Assembly: GCA_019096065.1 (NCBI GenBank)
Contig: JAGUCH010000003.1
Span: 2,170,001-2,234,000, forward strand
DNA: 64,000 nt
Direction of reading: 5' to 3'
Source of the DNA: Paracyclopina nana
Lineage: Eukaryota > Arthropoda > Copepoda > Cyclopoida > Cyclopettidae
Within the stretch, counting starts at the first letter, position 1. Each line of letters starts with the position of its first letter. Shown here in pieces: positions 9,347-18,671 of this stretch. Under the pieces are notes generated by a model. That model worked only from the letters and a program-made list of their open reading frames with translations. It did no database searches and was not told where the DNA came from. The translations under genes were made by a program, and so were the position numbers.

Positions 9347-11050
9347 ATGAAAATCTTTCCCGTCACTAAGGTTGCTCAATTTTTAACGAGCAAAAGCACC
9401 ATGTCGAAAAAACTAGTTGAGCTGACTGCAGTTTTCCGTTTCCTCCCTTTCGTTAGTAGTGAAAGTAAAAAATTCGGTGAAAAAGCACCAACAGTGAAAG
9501 TGCGCAAGATGTCCTTCAAGCCCAAGGGGGAAGACGAGGAAAGTCTTCTTGACGTGCCCTTCGAAGGTCAGTCTGGACAAACGGCGAATATCACGCTAAT
9601 GGCTGAAGGCCCGACGACGACAACATTGACGGGAGTTTTGCAAGAATTTGACGCTCTAAATCCGACTCCCTCGGGTAGCATTGCTACCAATAATACAGGT
9701 AATAATGAGTCTAGCATTGCTACTCACTCCGGCACCCCCCCTCGCATTGCGACCTCTGAAGGTGAAGCCATGGAAGTCTCTCACGCCTCCCCGAAATATG
9801 CACCATCGGAAATGTCTTTGGGATCACCTCACAATGCTCGAGAAGGCAGCATCTCGGTGAGCATTCTCGGATCAGAGAGTGGAGACGAGCTAAATCTCCA
9901 TCCTGACTCTGAGGCGGATTTTGGACTGCTGGAAGAAGATGAAAATCCGGGAGAGCTCCCCTTTGACGGCGGGCGCGGGTCGACTGACAAAGAATCCTCA
10001 GCCAACTCCTCGAGAAGTGCACCCTCTTCGAGGAGCTCATCCACTCACAGTCCCAAAGAACGAGAGAGACATCATCGAAGATCGAGGTCATCTCCATCAA
10101 AGTCTCGCTCGTCGTCCCGTCGATCAGCACCCCTGCAGAGGTCGAACCTTTCTGTTTTCAAAATGCCTAGGCTTCCCAGGGTTGAGCGTCGGGAAGAGGC
10201 AAGACGTGATCGAGAAGTAGCTAGGAGCTCGGTGTTTTCGAGGTTGGGGAGTCGTCCTGAGCTCAGTAAGAAAGAAGAAGAAGAAAAGGAAGAAATGGTG
10301 TGGCCGGAGGTTGATTTTGGAAATGTTTTCGAACCATGGGATCGCAGCGCGAGCATTTGTCGCGATGCCGAGGGAAAAATAAGATCAAATAATTTGCATC
10401 GTCTCTTTTCAGGACTCGGTCTTCCCTCCAAGTTCGAGGAAAGAAGAGGAATGCTCGCCGACCATCTTCGAGTCCTGGAAGTCACGATGAGGGCCAAAAC
10501 TCTCCTGTTCAAGGACGAGGCTGAGGCCATGCCTGGAGATGCCATCCTGGTTCATTATTGTGATCCAAATGTGGCTTTTTTGGGACATTCTTTGTCTTAT
10601 GGCGAGCCTGACAAGGACGACCTCCGCGATGCCGGCCTTCGTGCCACTGATCCGGTTGCAGCCGCAAGGGCTGATCACTCCCGCATTGCGGCTCTCAGGG
10701 CAGGAGTGCCACCCCTGGACGTTATGGCGGGATGTCATCCCAACCTGATGCACATCTACGATGAGTACCAGCTGCGCTGCATTTTCTCTCAGCCGCCCAT
10801 TCACCCGCTTAGAAGACTCCCTCTTGCTGGCTCGGCTTTGGAGGAGGCCCAACTTGTCTGGGAGGCCAGAAAGAGGCTCGCCAAGATCCCATTGCGGCCT
10901 CCACCACCTCTCAGCGATGGTGCTGCCACCGCACCCACCTGCCCGAAAGTGAAAGCTCTGATGGACAATCACAACTGCAATGCAGAATGTCTCGCCAACA
11001 ATTGTGCCTTGCACAAGATAAGCGAGGGCCCTCACGACGCGCAAGTTTGA
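9347..11050 (+). CDS. Accessory ORF A: acidic/SR-rich protein of unknown function
   Basis: A 567-codon ORF from ATG 9347 to TGA 11048-11050, between integrase and the 3' LTR. I do not recognise the family. Residues about 80-220 are Ser/Thr/Glu-rich and acidic. Residues about 220-290 are an Arg-Ser block (RRSRSSPSKSRSSSRRS), then a charged segment. The C-terminal half looks globular and ends with a Cys/His cluster (HNCNAECLANNCALH). There is no signal peptide or membrane helix, so it is not env-like. The same frame stays open after the TGA into the next ORF. Five GCAWTGC palindromes lie within it, like those in pol. It could be a second nucleic-acid-binding or Gag-like protein; function unknown. 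Confidence 0.7.
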   Translation: MKIFPVTKVAQFLTSKSTMSKKLVELTAVFRFLPFVSSESKKFGEKAPTVKVRKMSFKPKGEDEESLLDVPFEGQSGQTANITLMAEGPTTTTLTGVLQEFDALNPTPSGSIATNNTGNNESSIATHSGTPPRIATSEGEAMEVSHASPKYAPSEMSLGSPHNAREGSISVSILGSESGDELNLHPDSEADFGLLEEDENPGELPFDGGRGSTDKESSANSSRSAPSSRSSSTHSPKERERHHRRSRSSPSKSRSSSRRSAPLQRSNLSVFKMPRLPRVERREEARRDREVARSSVFSRLGSRPELSKKEEEEKEEMVWPEVDFGNVFEPWDRSASICRDAEGKIRSNNLHRLFSGLGLPSKFEERRGMLADHLRVLEVTMRAKTLLFKDEAEAMPGDAILVHYCDPNVAFLGHSLSYGEPDKDDLRDAGLRATDPVAAARADHSRIAALRAGVPPLDVMAGCHPNLMHIYDEYQLRCIFSQPPIHPLRRLPLAGSALEEAQLVWEARKRLAKIPLRPPPPLSDGAATAPTCPKVKALMDNHNCNAECLANNCALHKISEGPHDAQV

Positions 11051-11077
11051 GGGGAAAAAGGTGAGCAGTGCCACTCC

Positions 11078-12067
11078 GTGTTCAGCCTTCGGGATGCCTT
11101 GGAGGCCATCAAGCTGGCAGCAGGCCCTTTTGACTGCAGGTCCACCGGCGGCAAGCGAAATGTGCTCGTCCTCGAAAACGACGCGCAGTGGCCTGAGCTG
11201 GAGGCTCTTCTGGAGGGCAAGTACTCCTTTTTCACCGACATCGAGGCCTGGACTGCTATGACAAGCCACATGTACAGTTGGACGGTGCCGGCCTTGGAGC
11301 GAGAAAAGCTCACCACGGACGGGAAACCCAACGAGGGCTGCTTCACATTGTTGGGAGTGGGCAACCTCACAGGCACCCTGTTGATCATTCAATGCAATTA
11401 TGGAGGCATTACTCAACAGTATTTTGGCGGTGCCAAGGTACCACAGAGGATCATTGATCTTCTGGAGTCCTCCAGCATCAGGGTCGCCGGCTTCAACATT
11501 GGAGAAGAAAAGAGGTACAACGATATCGGCATTGAAATCCGCGCCAAGTGCGAGGCCAACCTCGTGGGCATTGCCCTTTTTCCACAAGAAGGAGTCAGAC
11601 CCGCCGCAATGAAGACCAACGTCACCTTCGTCGCCGATAAGCTGGGCTCGGAATCCGTGCCCATCATGGTGACAGCCTCAAGGGGCGGGAGCAGTCTCAC
11701 CGTGCAGCCTCCAAGAAAGGTCTTCTATTACAAAAGAGACGTAGATGACTATAGCGTGTCCTACAAGAAATGGAGCTCTCAGATGCAAATGTTTGTCTGG
11801 ATCAACCACGCCATCGCTGCGGCCTCTCTGGTGACCCTTGCTGTTCGAGGTCTGCTGCGACACAGTGCAGGCCTTGAGGCCGACGTAATACGTCACATGC
11901 ACTTCTACATGGACCGGATTCGGAATAAAAGAAGCTCAGGTCAACTGGCAAAAACTGAGGCCGAAATGCGCCCCTTCAACAAGAAGGAGCTCCCCAGCAC
12001 ATCCTCGCATTGCGAGGACGGGGAGCCAGCCTTATGGATGTGGTTGCAGGAAAACTCTGCTACCTGA
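11078..12067 (+). CDS. Accessory ORF B: possible DEDD 3'-5' exonuclease-like protein
   Basis: In the same frame as ORF A, after a single TGA; the frame is open from 11051. The start used is GTG 11078, so a start is not proven. Residues about 25-170 follow the order of a WRN/EXD-type exonuclease fold. FFTDIEAW resembles the DxE motif I. A hydrophobic strand with LLIIQCNYGG matches the usual strand before the helix. LLESSSIRVAGFNIGEE matches the region before motif II. A helix near FVWINHAIAAASL sits where YxxxD is expected. The motif II and III aspartates appear replaced by E and H, so the protein may bind rather than cut nucleic acid. The call is from pattern only. After its TGA (12065-12067) the frame remains open to 12274. 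Confidence 0.4.
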   Translation: MFSLRDALEAIKLAAGPFDCRSTGGKRNVLVLENDAQWPELEALLEGKYSFFTDIEAWTAMTSHMYSWTVPALEREKLTTDGKPNEGCFTLLGVGNLTGTLLIIQCNYGGITQQYFGGAKVPQRIIDLLESSSIRVAGFNIGEEKRYNDIGIEIRAKCEANLVGIALFPQEGVRPAAMKTNVTFVADKLGSESVPIMVTASRGGSSLTVQPPRKVFYYKRDVDDYSVSYKKWSSQMQMFVWINHAIAAASLVTLAVRGLLRHSAGLEADVIRHMHFYMDRIRNKRSSGQLAKTEAEMRPFNKKELPSTSSHCEDGEPALWMWLQENSAT

Positions 12068-12224
12068 ATCAACGGAGTGGTAGCCACCCGCACCTACCTG
12101 CGCAAGAGCTCCAGGCGTTATGCTTTGGACCTCCATCTCGTCTCCAAAAAGCTGGCCTCTGACTTCATGGCGGTGGTGAGGAAAAGCCCTGGAAAGATGA
12201 CCTGGCACGACATCATAGACATAG

Positions 12225-12650
12225 TCTATCACATGGGGCGCGCCCCATTTCTGTCGTCGGTGTGGGTCTTTTGACCATGAAATTGGGGCCTGCAATGCAG
12301 GCCCAGTGAGGTGCATTTACCCCCTCTGCGGCTCGCTCGCTCACACAGTTATGGTCTGCGAGCTCCTCATGGAAAGGTGTGAGCTTTGCCAAGAGCTCGG
12401 TCATCGTGCTGCTCACCACTCCCTCGACGGATCTGGAGGCAAGCCCTGGATGGTGCTTCTGGAAGAAGCCGCTCTGTGCAGCCTCCTCAGCATCAAAGGC
12501 CCCCAGTTCCACGAGGGCTTCAAGCTGCGTCTGACTCGTGATGAAGACAAGGTCATGCTTGTCCCTTACAACAGAATCGTCCAAGAGCTCAACATCACGC
12601 GATTTGTGTTGGACACCCGCTTCGTGGCCTTCACCGGCAAGTGGCCTTGA
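12225..12650 (+). CDS. Accessory ORF C: zinc-knuckle protein fragment
   Basis: Open frame, shifted +1 from ORF B's frame, ending TGA 12648-12650 just before the 3' LTR. It begins with three closely spaced zinc knuckles: CRRCGSFDHEIGAC (CX2CX4HX4C), a CX4CX4HX4C variant, and CELCQELGHRAAHH (CX2CX4HX4H). The first knuckle lies upstream of any start in this frame, so the segment is probably the C-terminal part of a protein begun in the preceding frame. After the knuckles come about 80 residues of unknown type. CCHC knuckles bind single-stranded nucleic acid and are typical of Gag, so the element carries a second knuckle set. A 19-bp palindrome (12286-12304) lies between knuckles. Confidence 0.5.
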   Translation, partial: SITWGAPHFCRRCGSFDHEIGACNAGPVRCIYPLCGSLAHTVMVCELLMERCELCQELGHRAAHHSLDGSGGKPWMVLLEEAALCSLLSIKGPQFHEGFKLRLTRDEDKVMLVPYNRIVQELNITRFVLDTRFVAFTGKWP

Positions 12651-12668
12651 AGGCTCTCATCGTGGTCC

Positions 12669-12680
12669 AAGGGGGGACCC
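12669..12680 (+). promoter_or_regulatory. Probable polypurine tract
   Basis: AAGGGGGGA followed by CCC lies directly before the TG of the 3' LTR, where the plus-strand primer is expected. The purine run is short (9 nt). Confidence 0.6.
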
Positions 12681-13171
12681 TGTTGTGGCCTGCCCGCTCC
12701 CGTTTTTGCCGACAATGGACGTGCAGCTGCCCCTTCACCTCATCGCGCTTGTCTGCTGTTTTTCCGCCAACTCACCGTTTTTCTTTAGTACTGCACAAGA
12801 ATTCAACAAGGAATAAACCTTTTACTTTTATCTCATGTATTTTTGCTACTTAGTTAATTTTACATTTATATGAGAACTTTCTTGAGCATTGCTCCATAGC
12901 ATCTATCCTTGAACCAGAGAGGATTAGCTGCTGCATTCCAGGTCCAGATGAGGTTTTGGATCTTCACAAGCATTGCTTGTACTTGTCTTTGGCATTGCCA
13001 ATCTTGATTTCCAATCAGAGTGGTCAATCCATCCATCCAGAGCTTTGGTAGCTTGCCCCTTGCTGGAAAGTAAGAGATAGGTTAGTTAGCATTGCTACTT
13101 GTCTTCGCATCGTATCGCGATCATTGTCATCTAACACCGGTTCAAGCCTCGTTGGGTTGCAGAACATATCA
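12681..13171 (+). repeat. 3' LTR of BEL/Pao element
   Basis: Near-identical copy of the 5' LTR (one difference, C at 13118). The same AATAAA lies at 12812-12817 and would direct polyadenylation of the element RNA. The four palindromes recur at 12884-12894, 12966-12980, 12989-13001 and 13087-13097. Confidence 0.95.
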
Positions 13172-13175
13172 TTAA

Positions 13176-14974
13176 GGAAAAAAGCGCTAAAGACTAATTA
13201 GGCGTTTTTCCTCGCCGTAATGCGACAATGCCCGACAAAAGCTTCGATCGTGTTACAAGAGTCAAACAGAAGTAACAGTTTAATTAAAACACTGTGAATA
13301 GGAGAGAAGAAGAAAGCAGCCTTCTCTGGTGACCACTTGCAGTTATATTAAAATGGAAAAATAATTTCACAGCTTAGCCTTTCTAACCAAAAGCTGCAAG
13401 TTTAATACCTTGAGGCTCGTTTCTCCCTCAGGCGAAAAAAAGGAGAAAGTCAGGAAACTTTTCATCTACGTAGAATTTGACGCTTCAAGACATCCTCATT
13501 TTTTTATTCTTCTTATTGCTAATAATTCATCGTAATTGAAACTGATCAAGATTTTCCTTAGCTGCTCTCCTTTTTCCCTAGATGAGGATTCTTGCGCACT
13601 TTTCCTCGACTTTCATGAAAAAGCAGAAATCAATATGAGGCCATTTAATCTGCGTCTGTTGATGACGCAAATTGCAGCAGCATCCAGGGCACAAAAGAGG
13701 CAACAAGTCCCTGTAGAGGCCTGAAATTAATTGGCAGAATTACTACTGCGTAGCAGAAGTATTTGGGTAATTCCTGTTTTGGCGCATAGCTTTTACCACA
13801 TTAGTATGGTGGAAATAATCTCATAAATAATGTAATTATGTTATCTGACAAGTAGATTTACGTGCGCTGAGCTTTCAGTAGAAAAGCGATTATAAGATAT
13901 TTCCCCCAAATGTTCGTGTTACAAAACAAGCGTAGGCTACATCAAATTCACGTGTTACAAGAAAAGAGTGCTTTTCTAGCAAAGCATGAGTAGTGTACGC
14001 TTCTCTGATTTCTGATTACGCAACCAGCGATTGGATAATTCATGGTCCTTAGATAATAGAAGAGCTGAGTGTCGATATGATATGACGAAGAAACTGTCAA
14101 AAGCAAACCTTGCATATCTTGAAGCTTATTCTCTTATAAATTGATTAATGCTATGTTCACCTATAGACGAAATTCTTTCCTTCCGTTAAATTGCGTTTTG
14201 CTTAAGCCTCCTATTTCAGTAGTGATAATTTTTCCTAACTTTTGATAGCTTCAAGTAGGCCACGTTTCCCAACTGTTTTGCTCGTATGAGTTTGAAGTGT
14301 TTTGATTAATCAGAAGTACGAAAACTGAAGCATTTCATTTACGGATGCCGTAAGATTTTAAGGAAAAGAGACATAGGTGAACGAACACCTCTAAGTGATC
14401 CTCCCACACTCTTCGCTTAGTACACCCATTAAACCAATTTCAAGTTACGTTTTACGGGCAAGTTATTGCACGGTTAAAAGGCCAGCTCACGGATTCCATC
14501 AATTTTTATAATGATTTGATATTTTAAGTGCACCTTTTTTTGCTTTGATCATGTAAAAGCATTCCTTTAGAATTGGCTTACGTGGAAGGTACCTTCAGCA
14601 AAAGGAAATGCCAAGTTGAGAAAACCTGTAACTATTTGATGAAACTCGCACACTTCCAAGTATGGAAAGTTAACAATTATTTCAAGAAAATGAGCTCTAC
14701 TTTGGACGAGACCAAACGCTCATCAGCAGCTGGCTTTCGCAAAACCATATTTCATGCGGCTTAATTTAATTATGTTAAATCCGCCAACAGACTCCAGATT
14801 CATGCATAATGAAGATGAGTCTCATTATTAAATTCAGCAAAGTTTCCGAGAAAAACAATTATAAATAATTCATGAAATTGCTCTCTTTTCCAATTCTAAG
14901 TTGCTACGAATGGCAATGCTCTTCAATCAAAACAGTACTCCAGGGTTTCCATTTGAAAAGAAGCCTCTTTGCAG
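13176..14974. other. Probable arrestin intron or upstream region, no gene seen
   Basis: AT-rich sequence between the retrotransposon and the first recognisable arrestin exon. Short ORFs at 13536-13724 and 14573-14764 show no family resemblance. I looked for the missing arrestin N-terminal exon (normally a YLGKRDF-type segment) and did not find it here. Confidence 0.5.
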
Positions 14975-16930
14975 GTATGGTCGAGAAGATGAAGAGCTGA
15001 TGGGATTGAGATTCTGCAATGAAATCATCGTAGCAGCGGAGCAGATTTATCCCACTGCAATTGAAGAGGCGGTGGAAGAAATCAAAAGCACAGAAAGCTC
15101 TTCAGGCGTTGTGAAGGAGCGCCGCAATTCGTTGATCAACAGTCAGGGTTTCTTTGCTGTACCTTTTGTGGTTGACATGGGCAACACAGCTCCACCATCC
15201 ATCAGACTTGTTCCCTGCAGACCATATAGTGGAGCTCCAATAGGTAAGAAACCGCAGCCATCTCATTTTTGGTTGGGCGCCCTAAAAAACGCCGCTCGCT
15301 TTCAGGGACCAGCTATGAGGTGCAGCTGTTTGCAAGCCACTCGCCTGAGGAGTTGCCGCGGCGTCGAAAAATGGTACAAATGAGCCTGAGAGTGTACGAG
15401 AAGCTGCCCAAGGAGCTCCCGCCGAGGTCTAATGTTGTTTTGCACAAAGATTATGTTTTTTCGGACCAGCCTCTGATGGTTTCTGCCAAACTTGACAAGG
15501 GCGTGTATTCTCAGGGGGAAGAGATCAATCTCATTTTGTCTATACACAGAGGGGATAATCAACCTCACGGAGTCAAGAAAGTCAAAGCCATGGCTGTTCA
15601 GCAGGTTTGCACTATATAGTACCTTTTTGATTCAATTTTTCAATTTGCCACGTAACTCCAACTTTCCAGTTCTACACAAGCCTAACCTAGTTGCAAATAC
15701 AGCATTAGGAGCATTAGATAAAGAAAGTTGCCACAGCTATTCATGGATCTAGGATCTAAGGAAAGGCTAAGGCTAAAAAGAGAAAAGTTTTGCTAGTAGG
15801 TTCCTGATTAACGCATTTAATGCCACGTTAACGACATTTTTTGGAAAGTTGGGCCGTGTTATAAACCACTCAGGCGCAGAATTTGTCGTCATTTCTTAAC
15901 TATCGGAGCTTCGTTAATAGCTGTCCATTGAAGTCTGCTGCGAATAAAAGTCAGCTTTATAGCTGGATTCTTCAAAAATGGTGCATTTTGTAATAGCAGG
16001 CTGTGATTATCCCGAATTCTGACGAAAGCAGACGAAGCTCAATGTTCTCATTAATTATTATGGCCGTACGAATGGAGAAGCTTACTGAAAGAAACAAGAT
16101 GATTAAAACATAATTAGGCCCAATTACCCGGCGCGCATCGAACACAATTACAGACTGGAATGGCTTATTGACAGAATTCTACGCGGTGTATCTGAAAGCA
16201 TATAACTATCTGTTGAAGTAGGCACATGAGGCAGAAGTTGTAACTCAAAGTATATGTACTGAGCTGAGAGCTTTCTAGGATACAAGTTTTTTCCCATTAG
16301 AAATGTTGGCTTGAATAAGCTGATGCTGACAAATGCTCGAAAAAGTTAGTGTTTTCGCAAAACCTGAAAACTGTCATCAATTAGTCTATTTACCCTCATG
16401 TAGTGCAACCAAAGTGTGCAGGCTTGAAAGCATAGCTTAGAAGGCTTTCAGAATACAAAAACGCCATAGATACAGTACATTTCAGAAGAGAAAGACTATA
16501 TGATTCGCATTTCTAGGTGGGAGTGGCCATGTTTTCCTCGGGGAATTTCAAAAACAACATCGGCATCAATAAAGACATTCCTCGTCCTGATTTCCGCCAA
16601 AGTGAGTACAACGAAGTGATTCCAATCAAGATTGAGCTCAGCCAAGAATTCGCCTGGGCTGCCATGGACGAGACGTCGAAAAAGGAGTCGGAATTGACCC
16701 AGCTGGCCCCAACTGTGACCCACTCGAACAAAGCGTTGTTTGTAGTCAGAGTGACGTACTTCGTGCAAGTTCAACTCGTTTTTGGCTTGCTCAAAAGGCC
16801 CATTGTGCTCAAGCTCCCGTTCATTTTGAAGCGAGTCGACCCAAAGACTACAACAGCCAACTCGAAGCTGATCCTGAAAGAAGAATGCAATCATACTGCT
16901 GCAAATCCTAAAAGGAGGAGTTCAAAGTAA
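14975..16930 (+). CDS. Arrestin family protein, N-terminal exons not in view
   Basis: Three exons: 14975-15243, 15306-15604 and 16517-16930 (TAA). The splice phases join correctly (62-bp and 912-bp introns). Exon 1 begins with the arrestin signature YGREDEELMGLRFCNE and includes SIRLVPCRPYSGAPIG. Exon 2 gives the second-domain start (SYEVQLFAS) and DKGVYSQGEEINLIL. Exon 3 has MFSSGNFKN and the last strands, ending in a basic tail without an obvious clathrin box. Arrestins bind phosphorylated GPCRs and stop or redirect signalling. The region after GNFKN is shorter and diverged from beta-arrestins, so it may be a divergent arrestin rather than the main visual or beta type. The N-terminal strands must come from upstream exons, probably beyond the retrotransposon. 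An ATG-initiated read-through of exon 1 from 14910 is an alternative start but would lack that domain. Confidence 0.75.
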
Positions 16931-18647
16931 TTTCAAAATCCACATGATAAATTGCTTGCGTGCAATGGATTTCTCTGCTGACCTGACTGTTTACTTTGAG
17001 CTACTGAAGGTTCAATACCATGACTACCATATAAGGTAGTTGTTGAATCTGATAAAGTTAAAGCAGGCATAAAAACAGGCTCTCAAGTTCTTTGCATGCT
17101 TGCTTTTGCCACAGCAAGAATTTGTTTCCTTTTCTGCTTAAGAACATTCAGAGTGTCCCATGGATAACGGTGGCATTTGGTTTTGGATTAATTATTGCGA
17201 TGTTTGTGGGACATTCTGAATGTGGCCCAATTTGTACTCTGTCCCCAATGACATCATTCAATAACGCGCATATCATCACCCATCATCAGCTTTTTGAAGA
17301 TCTCGTGAATGTTGACAAATTGGATTTATAACTGAGTGTAAGCAACGCAATGGATACGATGATGTAAACAAGATTGACTTTAAATTGTATACACGAAATA
17401 CATTTTGTTTATAATCAAGATTGCTATTAGGTAATCACATCGCTTATTGTGCTGTTTCATCGTAGCAAAAAGCAACCCTTTCAATTTTCATTTCCCTCTT
17501 TTGTCAATCAACCAGAGAAAAATGGAGCACACATGATCCAAAAGAGAGAACACGCATTTCACTTTGAGGGATATAGTACGTAAGTGCCGGTTTACCGTAC
17601 CCGCTCGAATTTAAGTTGCCCTTTAAATTAATGCTCTCTTCCCGCAAAAATCATTTTGAGCTAGGAGTGAAATTCCAGCGGGCTAAAAACTGCTTCGGTC
17701 AATGGCTCATCGGTTATAGCTCCAAAAATTAATTAATATTATCTGAAGGCATTAATTGCGTATTTAGGTCAAAAACGAAATGGCTCGATGAAAGCGGAAA
17801 ATTTGCTGCCTTGATGGTGAGTTACCCACTCGTATCTGTAGTAGAATTCACGCTGAAAATTGCATCATTGTCCCAACAGACATGAGCAGACCTGATTTTA
17901 AGGGGACCTTAATATGATTTTTTTTCTGAAAAGGGTCAAAATGGGGCGCTTCATTTCAAGCGTGATATTTCACGGACGGACCTAAATAAGAGAGGGTACG
18001 GTATATGCTATACGCATTAAGCACAATCCGCTAAAATCTAGGTCCATTTCCTCGATTGGTCAATTGATTGAGCATAAAAAGGCTTACATCACAAATCCCC
18101 TTGCTTCACGGTGATGAAGGAAAAAGGCTTCCAACAAACTCAACTTGACATGATCTATCCGGAAATTCACATAATTACGCCAATTACGTGGCTATAAGAT
18201 TACGCAAAAGCTTGTCATCTGTTGCTTTCTTTTTCCTCAACAGCTATTGTGTACAGTGTAGTACATCCTATTTTGTGAAAATTAATTGGATTGCTTTTTT
18301 GTGTTGTTGATTCACAGCAAAAAAACACACCATTAATTAGGAAGTTGAGCTCTGTAGACGTGAAGGTGAACTTTCCAGACTCCATGACTCTCGCCTCTGA
18401 AAGAGTAATAATGAAAAAAGCTTTCTACCAAGTCATGGTGCCTCAATAAAAGAGCTCATACCAGAACAAAGTTCATTGCATGAATAAGCTGCAATTTCGT
18501 CAGGGAAATTTTCTCTCTCTAATTTTTTAGCCCATCCTCATAAAAAAGTTATTTGTACTTCATTTTGTACATTATCATGGAATTTTCATTACTCTATCTA
18601 ATTGATCATCTTCTCCTTCGTGTTTTCGGAATGAGCTTATGATTAAC
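16931..18647. other. Intergenic region between arrestin and Reeler genes
   Basis: Probable arrestin 3' UTR followed by AT-rich sequence. A 79-codon ORF at 17092-17331 has one hydrophobic segment (ITVAFGFGLIIAMFVG) but no supporting splice context or known motif. Nothing else is identifiable. Confidence 0.5.
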
Positions 18648-18653
18648 TTTATT
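18648..18653 (-). promoter_or_regulatory. Poly(A) signal of Reeler gene
   Basis: AATAAA on the minus strand, 19 nt after the TGA stop. Confidence 0.6.
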
Positions 18654-18671
18654 GCTTCCAAAATTATCAGT

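Larger units (their letters stand above)
336..13097 (+). repeat. Dispersed mini-palindromes with GCAWTGC core
   Basis: Inside the element the core GCATTGC or GCAATGC occurs about 41 times. In 39 of these the flanking bases extend it to a perfect odd-length palindrome. Longest: 12286-12304 (19 bp), 1801-1817, 7568-7584 and 12002-12018 (17 bp), 418-432, 1247-1261 and 9674-9688 (15 bp). Others of 11-13 bp: 336, 441, 539, 1440, 3129, 3548, 3979, 4506, 4769, 4814, 5012, 6452, 6706, 7136, 8633, 9036, 9153, 9304, 9712, 9742, 10681, 10975, 11566. 9-bp sites: 2191, 3490, 5070, 6982, 7936. Core only: 1923 and 3012. Core and symmetry are constant while arm sequences differ from site to site. Confidence 0.9.
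133..13171 (+). mobile_element. Full-length BEL/Pao LTR retrotransposon with accessory 3' ORFs
   Basis: Two 491-bp direct repeats bound the element, each starting TG and ending CA. They differ at one position (T at 570, C at 13118), so it inserted recently. TTAA flanks both sides (129-132 and 13172-13175) as a 4-bp target duplication; an A shared with the LTR end makes a 5-bp ATTAA reading equally possible. Inside, in order: primer-binding site, gag with the BEL-type DUF1759-like region and zinc knuckles, aspartic protease, YVDD reverse transcriptase, RNase H, HHCC/DDE integrase, about 3.5 kb of extra ORFs, a G-rich tract, 3' LTR. The domain order (integrase after RNase H), the RT motif and the gag type place it in BEL/Pao. 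At about 13 kb it is longer than the roughly 6-8 kb usual for the group. Coding is split over several frames, so autonomy is uncertain. Confidence 0.95.

Noticed and set aside
9347..12067. Env gene of the retrotransposon
   Set aside because: The position fits, but there is no signal peptide, no fusion-peptide-like segment and no C-terminal membrane anchor in either ORF.
12286..12304. Intrinsic terminator or isolated regulatory hairpin
   Set aside because: It is the longest member of a dispersed palindrome family found throughout the element, including coding regions, so a local terminator role is not supported.
17092..17331. Aquaporin-like terminal exon
   Set aside because: One hydrophobic segment superficially resembles a second aquaporin helix, but no NPA motif or partner exons are visible.
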